Source of the DNA: Sperchopsis tessellata
Taxonomy: Eukaryota > Arthropoda > Insecta > Coleoptera > Hydrophilidae
Direction: 5' to 3'
Assembly: GCA_033557685.1 (NCBI GenBank)
Contig: JAWQRN010000496.1
Location: 1 to 28,911 of the forward strand
DNA length: 28,911 nucleotides
The notes beneath the pieces were generated by a model. It had not been told where the DNA came from. It did no database searches and saw only the letters and a program-made list of their open reading frames with translations. This document shows positions 1 to 9,027 of this stretch, piece after piece. Every line of letters starts with the position of its first letter. Positions within the stretch are counted from its first letter, which is position 1. Position numbers and translations under genes: made by a program.

Positions 1-287
1 GTCTGTCGATATCTAGACGCCACATTTCCCGAAAGATGGATAGGGCGGCGGGGACTATTTGAGTGGTCAGTGCGTTCCCCCGACTTGACCTCTTTAATGT
101 TTTTTTATGGAGATATTTGAAACCAAGAATTTATTTTGAAACACCTAATAATTTAGAAGAATTGCAGCACAACATTCGAGTTGAAATGGAACAAATCAGA
201 TATTAGTGAGCGCATCGTACAAAGTGTTTACACTCGTTGCGGACACTGCCAAGTAGAGTAGTGGGGCAATTTGACCATTTGCGTTAA
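1..287 (+). pseudogene. IS630/Tc1-mariner-superfamily transposase, C-terminal fragment
   Basis: The plus strand encodes, across at least three frames, the C-terminal end of an IS630-like cut-and-paste transposase. Visible pieces are RWIGRRG near 37-57, EWSVRSPDLTSL near 60-95, then after a frameshift YLKPRIYFETPNNLEELQ and ISERIVQSV, ending in GQFDHLR plus a TAA at 285-287. Insect relatives typically have RSPDLTPLDYFLWG here, with the last catalytic acidic residue in LDYF. This copy reads SLMFFYG, so that residue is lost. The gene is cut by the window edge and carries frameshifts and stops, so it is dead. The family is recognised from motif order; the exact clade is not. Confidence 0.75.
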
Positions 288-1419
288 ATTTTGTTGTTAA
301 ATTTAGATGTCTGTTTTTTTTGTTTCAATACAATTTTTTAATTAAAAATTTAATTTTAATTTTTTTAAGTAAATGTCATTTTCTCAACAAAGTTGTTATG
401 TGAGGTATTTTTTTATGTAGTATCGAAAACAGAAAAATAAAATGTTTAAATTGTCATTTAAAAACATTGATGATGACGTCATTGCCCAAAAACTAGTGAC
501 GTTAAAAATAAAAATGTTACGTCAGATGATGGCATTTTAAAAAATAAAATTCTGCGATCGATTTTCTCAAAAACATTAGATTATGAATTTCGCTTCAAAT
601 TGTATTTAAATTTGTAAAATCAAATCATTTTTTAACGGTATCTATAGAATAACTAGCTTCAGAATCAACAGCATTTATATAATTTGGTATCTGTAAATGA
701 CAACTTTAGTTGTTATTTAGTCTTATTTCTGAGTAAATTAAATTAAAATACTAAATATATTTATTAATGATAATATTTTGCTAGAATTTAAAAATCGAAA
801 AGGTTTAACGATCGATTTTTTCTTTGTTATGAGCGCCTGGCGTCCCTGGGCGGTCGCGTAGATTCCCCTAATGGTAAAGCCGGTTCTGTAAAAATATGCG
901 TTTTTTAGTAAATAAAAGTATTTCCAATGTAAAGTACGCTCTATCAAATAAGCGAGGTTACATTTTCATTTGAATGAATTATATAAACATTCGGTTTTCA
1001 ATGTATCAATAACTGTTTCTTTAATTATAAATTCTCGATAAAATATAGAATATAGTAGCTAGTTATTAAAAATATACATTATGTTTACTCAATTTCTGCT
1101 GCAGTTCACTTAAAGATTACAGGGTAAATATGATCTGGCGTGGGTGCACTTACCATAATTGACATAAGTGTAGGTTTACCGTAAATCCTGTAATTAGTTT
1201 AGAATCAGCCCACTTATAATCCTCATTTTAGTATTTTTAAAATATGGATTAATATAATTTAAAAATTTAAAATCCAGCGTTTACTAAGTTATTAAATATG
1301 GTAATTCCGGGAAAGAGGCCACACCTTTTTTAAATGAATTGCTGTATTCATATTTTTAAAAATGTGAGTGAGTAATTTTAAGAATTAACAAATAAACATT
1401 TATTGTTAAAGAGATGTAA
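288..1419. other. A+T-rich non-coding stretch after the transposase remnant
   Basis: There is no supportable gene. It starts with poly-T and poly-A-rich sequence that is probably the 3' untranslated part of the upstream transposon. It contains TGACGTCA-like half sites near 470-525. A GC-richer patch at 828-895 stands out from its surroundings and may belong to the end of that transposon. A small nested inverted repeat follows near 1115-1195. Short open frames here have no recognisable motifs. Confidence 0.5.
1115..1196. repeat. small nested inverted repeat
   Basis: ATTACAGG near 1117 is matched by CCTGTAAT near 1188 as outer arms. CACTTA near 1147 is matched by TAAGTG near 1166 as inner arms. 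The arms are short and interrupted, and no target-site duplication is obvious, so this could be a tiny MITE remnant or a chance fold. Confidence 0.3.
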
Positions 1420-1470
1420 TGTTTATATACTTTGGGCAAGAAATAAAGATTATCTATCTATTTATCTAAT
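1420..1470 (+). repeat. possible LINE-type 3' tail (AATAAAG followed by ATCT repeats)
   Basis: On the plus strand an AATAAAG at 1442-1448 is followed at once by an ATCT-rich microsatellite. This is the common look of the 3' end of an insect non-LTR retrotransposon. It would be a different insertion from the Jockey copy next door, which lies on the minus strand and ends nearby. No plus-strand coding remnant is visible upstream, so this is only suggestive. Confidence 0.3.
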
Positions 1471-1607
1471 ATACTATCAAAATATCCTTTGATAGGTGAC
1501 ATTGTAATTAGGCTAGGTCTATATAACAATTTGTTTCTAATACTAATGGTTTCGCAGTGTTATAGATTTACTTCCCGAGAAGTATTCCATGGATGTTGTG
1601 ATGCACA

Positions 1608-3363
1608 TCACTCGCGTGTATACTCTGCTTTTGTTCTTAGCACTTTGCAGTTATACCAGCTCGAACTGTTTACTCTGTTCAGTCGCCTCACTTCTTCTTG
1701 ACACTTGTCTAGTAGCATCTCGATGTTTTGGTGTAGTTGGAGTCTTTCTTCGTGCTTTCTCGCAAATCACTGGATTTCTTCAGCAACTGTAACAATTCTT
1801 AGATCCTTGTGGATGTCGTCATTCCGGATGTACCATGGGGCATTAACTATGTTTCGTAATGCTTTGTTCTGGAATCTTTACATCATTAGTACATTAATAC
1901 ATTGCTTTTCTTGGTGCATCCACACAGTTTCACTCCATATGTCCAAATTGGTTTTAGGACTTGTTTATATACCAATAGCTTTTTATGTATTGACAGCTCA
2001 GAATACTTTCTAATTAGCCATTGCATTTTTCTCAACCTAAGATTAAGTTCCACTTTTTTCTTTTTGACATGCACCTTCCATCTCAGCTTTGCGTCGAGGT
2101 TCATTCCTAGGTATTTTGCGTTATTTTCATGAGGTAGCATTACCTGGTTAATTACAATTGGTAACTGGTTAATTTTCCTATTGGTATAGTTAACATGTAC
2201 TGATTTCGCTTCATTAAGCTTTATTCTCCATTTCTTGGTCCAGTTGTTGACCTTGTCTGCAGCGCCCTGTAATTTAGTTGTTGCTTCTTCCACGCTGTCA
2301 CTTATTGCTACAATGGCAGTGTCATATGCAAACATTGCGATTGGAGTTTCTTCCTCCTCTGGAATGTGGTTCGTGTATAATAGACACAAGGTTGGGCCTA
2401 ATACCCTTCTTTGTGGAACTCCAGCCAATATTCCTTTTATTTCTGAGTAGCTATCTTCATGTTTTACTCTGAAGTGCGTTTTTGTAATATATGATTTCAG
2501 TAGTTGGCTATGTTGTTTGGGCAAGCTTATATCTATCTTATATTCCAGTCCTTTGTGCCATACTTTATCGAACGCTTACGTCACGTCTAGGAATATAATG
2601 GAACAGATCTTTTTTCTTCTAGTGTTCTTTCGATTGTAGTTGTGATTCTTTGGACCTGGTCGATCGTTGTGTGTTTATTTCTAAACCCAAATTGATAATT
2701 TGGGATTAATTTCTTCTCTTCAATGATTGGCTACCTTCCATTGCAAGGGTACATATCGTAATCGAATGCTGCTTTTATTAGGTACTTTAGTTTAACAATT
2801 CCTTTTCTTGGTAGTTCTTTTAGGATTCAGCCGGTTATAAGATCGTAACCTGGTGCCTTTTTTGTCAATAATGTTTTTATCTCGATAGAAACTTTTTCTG
2901 GTGTTACCAAAGTATTTGGGATTTCATCTTCAATATTAGCTGCTAATATGTTTTTTTCCAGCTGACTGTATGGTTGCAAGGTATTAGCCAGATAGTCCGC
3001 TAATAGTTTTGCCTTATGTTGGGCTCGGGCCCACGTGCCATCTTCTTTCCTAATAGGTGGTGCTTGTGTTTTAGGCCTTTTTAGCCTCTTTGTAGCTCTC
3101 CATAGCGAGGAGTCTGTGTCTTTGTCATCAATTAACTCTCTAATGTAATTGTTGAATGATTCATTTTTGTTTTCCTGGATTTGATTTTTTAATTGCTGGC
3201 TCAAGGAATTTAGTCTTCTTTTGTCCCCTGGCGCTCTTGAGTGCTGCCAATGCTTCTTGGCTCTTATTTTCTCGGCTATCATATCCTTTATCTTTTTTGA
3301 GCAATTTATACTGCCCTCATAATTATTTAAGTAGATTGCCGCGAAAAAATTAGAAACTGGCAT
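1608..3363 (-). pseudogene. Jockey-clade non-LTR retrotransposon ORF2 (reverse transcriptase), truncated and deleted
   Basis: The minus strand carries the RT half of a Jockey-type LINE. In reading order: the endonuclease-RT linker (ISEKIRAKKHW-like, 3363-2827, ending KKAPGYDLITG); ELPRKGIVKLKYLI near 2800; then QFGFRNKHTTIDQV near 2690; GVPQRRVLGPT near 2386-2430 (family GVPQGSVLGP); MFAYDTAIVA near 2320; and a C-terminus with ALRNIVNAPWYIRNDDIH near 1830, ending at a TGA at 1608-1610. The endonuclease domain is absent, so the copy is 5'-truncated. The RT finger segment between about 2730 and 2745 is deleted: the YRPISLL-type motif is missing. The catalytic FADD is changed to FAYD. Several stops and a frameshift near 1880 confirm decay. 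The 3' untranslated region probably runs on to about 1480. Confidence 0.9.
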
Positions 3364-3743
3364 GATATTTTGACAATGTTGTTACCAATATTGAACTCAT
3401 GAAAAAATTTAATATTATGGGTGTCGAGGTGTCTTCGAATGTAAATTTAATGAAAATATTGAAGTGTTTGCCATAATGAGGAATGATAACAAGGTCTCGG
3501 AATGTTAGAAAAGATCATCTCCATGTAATCGGCGAGTATTACCAGTTCATATGAGGGGTTGCCAAGGCGGATTGGAATATTAAAAAATATAGGATAAAAT
3601 ATAGAGGAAAGATATGGTATTTTTGTTGCTTTGCCAATGGTGAAGAATGGGATACCAAACAAAAATTTTAGGTTTAACCTGCCATAATTCTCAAATGGAG
3701 ACAAACATATTTTGTAATTTTAAATATATATTATTTTCTTATT
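3364..3743 (-). other. unrecognised spacer with a minus-strand open segment
   Basis: Between the Jockey copy and the first PLE copy the minus strand is open from 3704 to 3447, and continues past one TAA almost to 3364. The reading is hydrophobic and aromatic, with PSYELVILADYMEMIF and then YIRRHLDTHNIKFF. The spacing is loosely like an insect odorant-receptor segment, but the match is weak. I do not assign a function. It could equally be chance coding in neutral DNA. Confidence 0.2.
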
Positions 3744-3935
3744 AAATGTAATAGACTTACACAGTTATTATCTATATGAATGATGTTTCCGAGTTAAAAC
3801 CGTCTATAGTCTCTAATAAGTGCCGACATTTCGTCCACTATTGCAAGATACATTTTCAAGGCGAGTGATGTCACTTCAATGAATGAAGTCAATGCAAAGA
3901 CTGGAGTGAGGGATTTGCACTAGGGCGGAGCCGTT
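3744..3935 (-). repeat. PLE family 1 terminal repeat (pLTR), copy A
   Basis: This starts with the family boundary ATGTAATAGACTTACAC and contains TATCTATATGAATG, AGTGCCGACATTTCGTCC, TTGCAAGATACATTTTCAAG and GGCGAGTGATGTCACTTC. The same block recurs at 11611, 14851 and 28843. It lies directly downstream, in element sense, of the PLE coding remnant, as expected for a Penelope-type terminal repeat. Read on the minus strand it gives a hairpin-like stretch ending GGACGAAATGTCGG, similar to the conserved CGAAACGTCG tail seen in many insect PLEs. Confidence 0.75.
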
Positions 3936-5235
3936 TCATTCGGACGCATGTAATCTAGTGCAGTAGGAGAGAAACGAGCGAGGGTGATCCTCCATGGGAA
4001 GTTGGAAGAAATCGTCTCTAGTAATATTGTTGGGGCGATTTTAAACGTCAATGGATTTTCTGAACTTTCTGGGAAAATTAGAAGGGTCTCGAGCTTAGAC
4101 CTCAGTATCTTGGAATATAATGGTATGGCCTGTTTCATGGCGATGTTCAGCCACGAGTACTTCTTTCGTACCTTTTTAAACGAGTAGCAATCATATAGCT
4201 CCGATATAGACTTTAACACAGGAACACTGGACCTGATAAACCCCTACACTTTGCAACAGGATCTTTTGAAAAACAGAGAAATCTTTTGGATGGGAGATAA
4301 TACTGTTTTTATATTAAATTTTCTTAGTATGTGGGCAATTTTGTCCGTCGAATCCTTGACGAATGGTAGATAACCTGTTGCTTTCACCTCAGGCGTATTA
4401 TTGACAGCAATGGGTGGATTCATGAAACGTCTTATTGATCTTTTAATATCTGACAAACTATATCCATTAGATAACAGCGCATCGGAGACTGTTCGGGAAA
4501 GTAAAGTTGTGGCACACAGCTTGAAAGCTCGCTGTACGATCGAGGTAATCAAAGACATTTTTTGACAGGGGTGATAATGTGACTATTGGTATATGTGAGC
4601 TTACGATAAATATAATGAAGAACAATATATCCAAGAAGGGAAGGGAGTCCAATCTCAATCTCCATCGTAAAACGATTATTGAGTGTTGGGAGTTTATGTG
4701 ATCGAAGAAGGCATTTAGTGCCTCTCGTACCAATGACCATATAACAAACGTGTCATCCACGTAACGGAATCAGCATTTGGGCTTTATATCGGAGGGCGAT
4801 AATGACAATTGTTCAGATGCCTCCATAAAAATATCTACAACAACAAGGAACCCATAGCAGCTCCAGAAGTTTTCTTGTAGAAATGGTCCCTTAGTCGAAA
4901 ATAGGTGGACCCTAAGACCTCTGTCAGTATCGCATATAGTAGATCGCTGATGATGCTAATAACATCATCAACGCGTATACTAGTGAAAATGGACTCGATT
5001 ACTAATCTGACCATTAAGTCTGTGAAAGATATTGTTATACTAGAAATCTGTTCTAGAAACTCGAAAGAGTATGTAGGATTCGGATCGTTATTTGCGAAAT
5101 GGGCATCAAAGGTTTATGTATCTTATGTATACCATATAAACGAGGGATTCGATAATCGTGGGGAATGACCTTCTTCTGCACTTGTGGATCAATGGTAGAT
5201 CATTTGATGACATTTGTAACCAATTTTTGTATTTT
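3936..5235 (-). pseudogene. Penelope-like element family 1, copy A (RT plus GIY-YIG endonuclease), degenerate
   Basis: Penelope-type retroelement polyprotein remains, read on the minus strand. In order: VIPHDYRIPRLYG near 5150-5190, YFRLRDHFYKKTSGAAMGS near 4860-4910, the RT catalytic motif RYVDDTFVIW near 4740-4766 (YVDD intact), SLPFLDILFF near 4620, ITSIVQRAFKLCATTLLSR near 4500-4550, then IAHILRKFNIKTVLSPIQK near 4270-4330. Endonuclease traces are KVYIGA at 4197-4212 and VAEHRHETGH near 4130-4155, with the segment between them deleted. The GIY half of the endonuclease signature is not readable. The 5' part of the element is missing beyond about 5235. Multiple frameshifts and stops mark it as dead. 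It is homologous along its length to the copy at 11786-13180. Confidence 0.85.
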
Positions 5236-6921
5236 TGATGTAAAGTTGGGCTTTAGACGTTTATATGATTTTATGTTGTTAAAAAGTAAAAAATTTAAAC
5301 TAAAAAAATCCAGCAGGTTATGGATTAAGGCTATTTAACACAAATTTAGTAGTAGTAGTAGAAGTTTGGTCTTGACGTCACTATATCTGAAAGATGTTCT
5401 ACCGTAGCAAAAGTATTAAACTACCTTATATTTTATTTATTGATTTATTTATTTCGGCCAATATCCGTCAAGCATCGACGCCTGGGTATTTTGCAGCATT
5501 CGATGTTTCAGCTGGAATTGGGTTATTTAACGAACATGTGGTCTACAATGTACCTACGATACACGGGACCCTCAGTTTTTTGTCCCTCCTGGAAGTCGAC
5601 GATCAAAAAAAGCTGGCCGCCTCTAGGTCTTGAATCCGAGAGCTTTGGCATAGCAGTATGATTCCTTTATTTATTTTATGTTGATGAATATACTCATAAG
5701 GCGTATGTGATTCACACTTTCTACACTTTAAATGATTTGATGTCTATGTTTTAAGTATTTGAAATGGTATTAACAAGTTATACAGTATATACTTTATATG
5801 TGTTTCTATGCTCAAGAATAATTAAAATGCATTTGCATGTCGAACGAATTCCAATGATTGATATAGTTGTGACATGTAGTGATAAAGAATGATCAGGGTA
5901 ACCGTTAAGAACTTCGAGAAAAGCAATCATTCATTAGAATGCAGTGACGATGCAGCAATGTAATTGCCGGAACAATTTTATCGCTACAAATTCAGGAAAC
6001 GCCATTAAAATAGCTGATAAAGTACTCAGAATGTTTTAACATATCAAAAGTCAGTAACTATAAGTGCTGAGTGGTTCACCTACATGTCATATTTCTAGTT
6101 AAATATGTTGTCAAATTCTCGGTAACACCTGATTATGCTATTATGCAAATAACTGTACAAAGGTATGATAAAAGTTTAATTAGTTTGACGTTTTCAGATC
6201 ACAAGTTGTATTGAGTAATTATTTCATTGAACAGTTCTATCTACCTTGTTCCCCATCTTGATATATACAACAATTTGTAAAAAGCGTTTTATTTTAATGG
6301 AGTGGAAGATGTAAAAAATGCCCACTATTGCAAGAAACTTGTTCAAAGCAAGAGTTCTTACTACACAACTCTTCCTCGTGTGGATGGGATTGTCTCTTAA
6401 AGGGAATGAGTATTGAGTAATTTCTTCTCGAGAAAACGTTATTATTCTCAATTATCATTTCTCGAGAAATAATATATCGTTATGTAACAAGTATGGAGAT
6501 TTTGAAAGAGGAAAACTTATTTAAAAAATTGAGTTTATTAAATTAAATAAAATAGTATAATTACAAGTGTCGCTTTTACACAATATTGATAGTTATTACT
6601 TCTGGAAAGATATGTCTTAACCTATATATAGACTCAGGGAAAAGAAACAAACACTGAAAAAGGCACGTAATTTAAGTACCCTTAGGTAATTAGGGTCTGC
6701 ACGAAAGTTATCACACATACAAGAGAGCGATAAAATAATATTGCCGACAAGCTGCAAATGTGTTTAACAAAACATATTTTCAACAATAAGTTTTCGCAGA
6801 TCGTCTGATGCTTTTTTTCGTTCCGTCTTCATTGTCTAAATTATGGAGGCCACGATTAGGCAATTTGTGTGGATAAAACATTTAATCATTACATCAAAAT
6901 CGCCGAAATATATTCGCTACA
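5236..6921. other. non-coding stretch, no gene seen
   Basis: There is no supportable gene. A short TAG run lies at 5345-5361. The segment 5420-5660 is somewhat GC-richer and reads like a short interspersed repeat. It has GGTCTTGAATCC near 5625, which loosely resembles a Pol III B box but with an extra base, so I do not call a SINE. The rest is plain A+T-rich sequence with short non-conserved open frames. Confidence 0.5.
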
Positions 6922-7430
6922 TTAGAGCCCATAAAAATTACAATAGAAAATCGCACCCAGATGATTCGACGTTATTAACTGCTTCTTATGTAAAATTTAG
7001 AAAATGGAAATAATTAAAGTAAGGAGTTGCTTGTATCTATTAAACAAGAAATACTAAAGACAATGGATAGGACAGTTGTATATCTCAAGCAATTTCTACA
7101 TAATCCTGAATTTTTCGAAAAATATTCAAGAGACAAAAAATCTTAAAATCTTTGCAAGATATTAGAGTACTTTCAGAGCTGCAAAATGAAAAATTGTCTC
7201 TAAAAAACAATTAGTTATCTAGAATTTCGTATATTTGAGTCAACTGGAAAACGGATACCCAACCTACAACAACTTTTAGATGCTTTGTATACAATCAAGC
7301 CAACATCAATTCAGACTAAACGAAATTTTTCTATTCGAAATGATTTTGTGACAAAAAAGACGTTTTATTGAAAACTATTTAAAAAAACAATAATGTTTTG
7401 TAAAACTTATGTAAGAGTTTCTTGATAATT
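6922..7430 (+). pseudogene. hAT-superfamily transposase, C-terminal (dimerisation) region, degenerate
   Basis: No single long open frame survives, but three consecutive frames on the plus strand read as a hAT transposase C-terminus: LEPIKITIEN near 6922, then PDDSTLLTASYVKF near 6957, then ELLVSIKQEILKTMDR and YLKQFLHNPEFFEKYSRDKK at 7024-7143. After a gap come RIPNLQQLLDALYTIKPTS and KRNFSIRNDFVTKKT at 7252-7364. In intact hAT proteins this last block is the conserved hATC dimerisation motif, usually with PTS and an RxFS-type core. The final RSRL-type residues are replaced by a stop at 7368-7370. The N-terminal zinc finger and catalytic DDE region are not found upstream. Confidence 0.75.
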
Positions 7431-7469
7431 TGAAATAACTTCTCCAGTGCACAGGTATCTTGTATTTCT

Positions 7470-7562
7470 GTTTTTTTTTTAATTATTAATTGTCCTCGAA
7501 TGGGCACTATCACTTCACTTACATGCTACAATCGTTTCGGACCGAGCACCTTCTTCAGGGTG
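7470..7562 (-). repeat. PLE family 2 3' terminal segment with hammerhead-like hairpin
   Basis: On the minus strand, just downstream of the PLE C-terminal frame, the sequence reads CCCTGAAGAAGGTGCTCGG then TCCGAAACGATTGTAGC and ends in an A-rich tract at 7470-7481. CTGAAGA followed by GAAAC matches the two conserved single-stranded blocks of a hammerhead ribozyme core, a motif known from PLE terminal repeats. Helix II pairing is poor here, so catalytic ability is doubtful. The block marks the element's 3' boundary. Confidence 0.6.
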
Positions 7563-8495
7563 TCAGCTCTTGTATGTGGCTGATGGCAAACTAGAGATGT
7601 TTATACAACTTCGCAAATTATACTTGTTTGTGGGAGGTATTCGATGGGGTTGTTTGCGTAAGGGCGTATGTGTATGTTTATCGGTCGGATGGTTATTCTT
7701 CGGACTAGGTGTGCGTTTTAAATTTATAATAGTCTTTATGAGTGATACATTGTGCAGTATTGTCTCGCCATTTAACATTTCTGGGGATTTGCTGTTACAT
7801 ATTTCTATTTGCTCTTGGGTTGTAATATTGGGCGTTTTTATATTTATAACGGTCATTATGTTACTTATGGTATCCATTGATTGTTTCTTTTCTAACAGGT
7901 GTTGTGCAAAGTTTGAATGGTAAATGGGGTTTTCACATACTTTGAGGTGTTCATTTAATCTTTAATAAAATGACCTTGTGGTTTTTCCTATGTAAAAATG
8001 TTTGAGTGTGGGGCAAGTTAGTTTGTATACACAGGAATTTGTGAAAATATCACTATTGTTTGTGTTTGAAAGGAATATCTTTATTGTGTTGTTTGTGGTT
8101 CTAAATGCTAGTTTGGCATCATGCTGATTAAAAAGTTTGGTAATTCTGAAAATTTCGTGACCAGTCTATGAAAAGGTTAGACATATATTGTTGTTGGTAT
8201 GTTTTGGTGTTTGTTTGTGGTATAATTGGTTTGTTACTGTATTTATGGGGTACCCATTATTTTTCGCTATATATTCTATTGTTGTAAGTTAAATTTTACA
8301 AGCTTATTCTGTTAAAGTGGTACCTAGTCTATTTAGTAGTGAGTTGAAGTAGACCATTTTATGTTGTTTAGGGTGGTTGGTATATTTCAAGATGTAGGTA
8401 TGGTGGAGGAATGGTTAGTATGAGGTTAATCAAATTAAATGCATGATTTTCTTCTATTTCAATGGTGAAGTTTAATTTGGGGTTCATTGTATTAG
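7563..8495 (-). pseudogene. Penelope-like element family 2 (late RT plus GIY-YIG endonuclease), 5'-truncated
   Basis: The minus strand shows, in order, NPKLNFTIEIEENHAFNLI near 8410-8490 (the post-YVDD RT region), YIAKNNGYPINTVTN near 8230-8280, KLFNQHDAKLAFRTTNN near 8090-8140, then the endonuclease VYKLTCPTLKHFYIGKT near 7985-8035 with RLNEHLKVCENP and HSNFAQHLLEKKQ after it. An open C-terminal frame runs from 7877 to a TGA at 7560-7562. The GIY motif has become CVY, while YIG is intact. The catalytic RT core upstream is absent: the copy stops near 8495 beside a (TA)n tract. Frameshifts and stops occur in the RT part. The sequence differs clearly from the family at 3936-5235, so this is a second PLE lineage. 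Confidence 0.82.
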
Positions 8496-8502
8496 GTATG
8501 TG

Positions 8503-8524
8503 TATATATATATATATATATATA
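8503..8524. repeat. (TA)n microsatellite
   Basis: An uninterrupted TA run lies immediately at the truncated 5' end of the family-2 PLE remnant. It may have been the landing site or a template-jump junction, though TA tracts are common in DNA of this composition. Confidence 0.85.
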
Positions 8525-8545
8525 ATATAAAATTAATCGGTGGAA

Positions 8546-8704
8546 CACTGGCACAATATTAATAATAAGCAGCTTAGTTTTGCGTATGACTGAGGTATCC
8601 AATGCCGTATATAGCTAATTCTTACCACCAGTACTCATTAGTACGGCTACGTAATTAGAACCTACTAAAGACACACCGCAAAACTGACCACTATAAATGT
8701 AAAC
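8546..8704 (+). mobile_element. MITE-like palindromic element, left copy
   Basis: It begins CACTGGCACAATATTAATAA and carries AAGCAGCTTAGTTTTGCG, CAATGCCGTATATAGCTA and CAGTACTCATTAGTACGG. It is the near-identical reverse complement of the copy at 8878-9027. The right end is eroded after AAAACTGACC near 8689. It has no coding capacity. The size and terminal inverted repeats suggest a non-autonomous DNA transposon, but I see no clear target-site duplication and cannot name the superfamily. Confidence 0.6.
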
Positions 8705-8877
8705 AACTTGCTATGAAATGTAACTATAGCAAGCGCCATCTCAATGAAGTATCAAAACTAACAAGAAGACTTCGCCTAGAGATGTAAAATGAACGCATTT
8801 TTATCCCATGCGGTATAAATATTGAATCGAATCTTCCCAGTAAAAATATAGATATGATATAACAACAATCGTGGGTA

Positions 8878-9027
8878 CACTTACACAATATAATTATAAG
8901 CAGGTCAGTTTGGTACAATTTCCTAACCGTACTGATAAGTACTAGTGGTACGAAATAGCTATATACGGCATTGAATACCTCATTCATACGCAAAACTGAT
9001 CTGCTTATTATTAATATTATGTCAGTG
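8878..9027 (-). mobile_element. MITE-like element with terminal inverted repeats, right copy
   Basis: This 150-bp unit has its own terminal inverted repeats: CACTTACACAATATAATTAT at the left end and, on the opposite strand, CACTGACATAATATTAATAA at the right end. Both continue into AAGCAG(G/A)TCAGTTT. The inner part matches the left copy in inverted orientation. Together the two copies can form a long imperfect hairpin around a 173-bp spacer that itself holds CTTGCTAT/ATAGCAAG near 8708-8733. Confidence 0.65.

Noticed and set aside
1489..2472. Plus-strand open frames over the Jockey copy
   Set aside because: They are antisense shadows of the minus-strand RT; the residues show no family motif.
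5420..5660. tRNA-derived SINE with a Pol III B box near 5625
   Set aside because: GGTCTTGAATCC differs from the B box by an inserted base, no A box lies at the right distance, and no tRNA fold is visible.
7570..7923. Plus-strand open frame of 117 codons
   Set aside because: It is the antisense of the PLE endonuclease C-terminal frame, which has the convincing GIY-YIG context.
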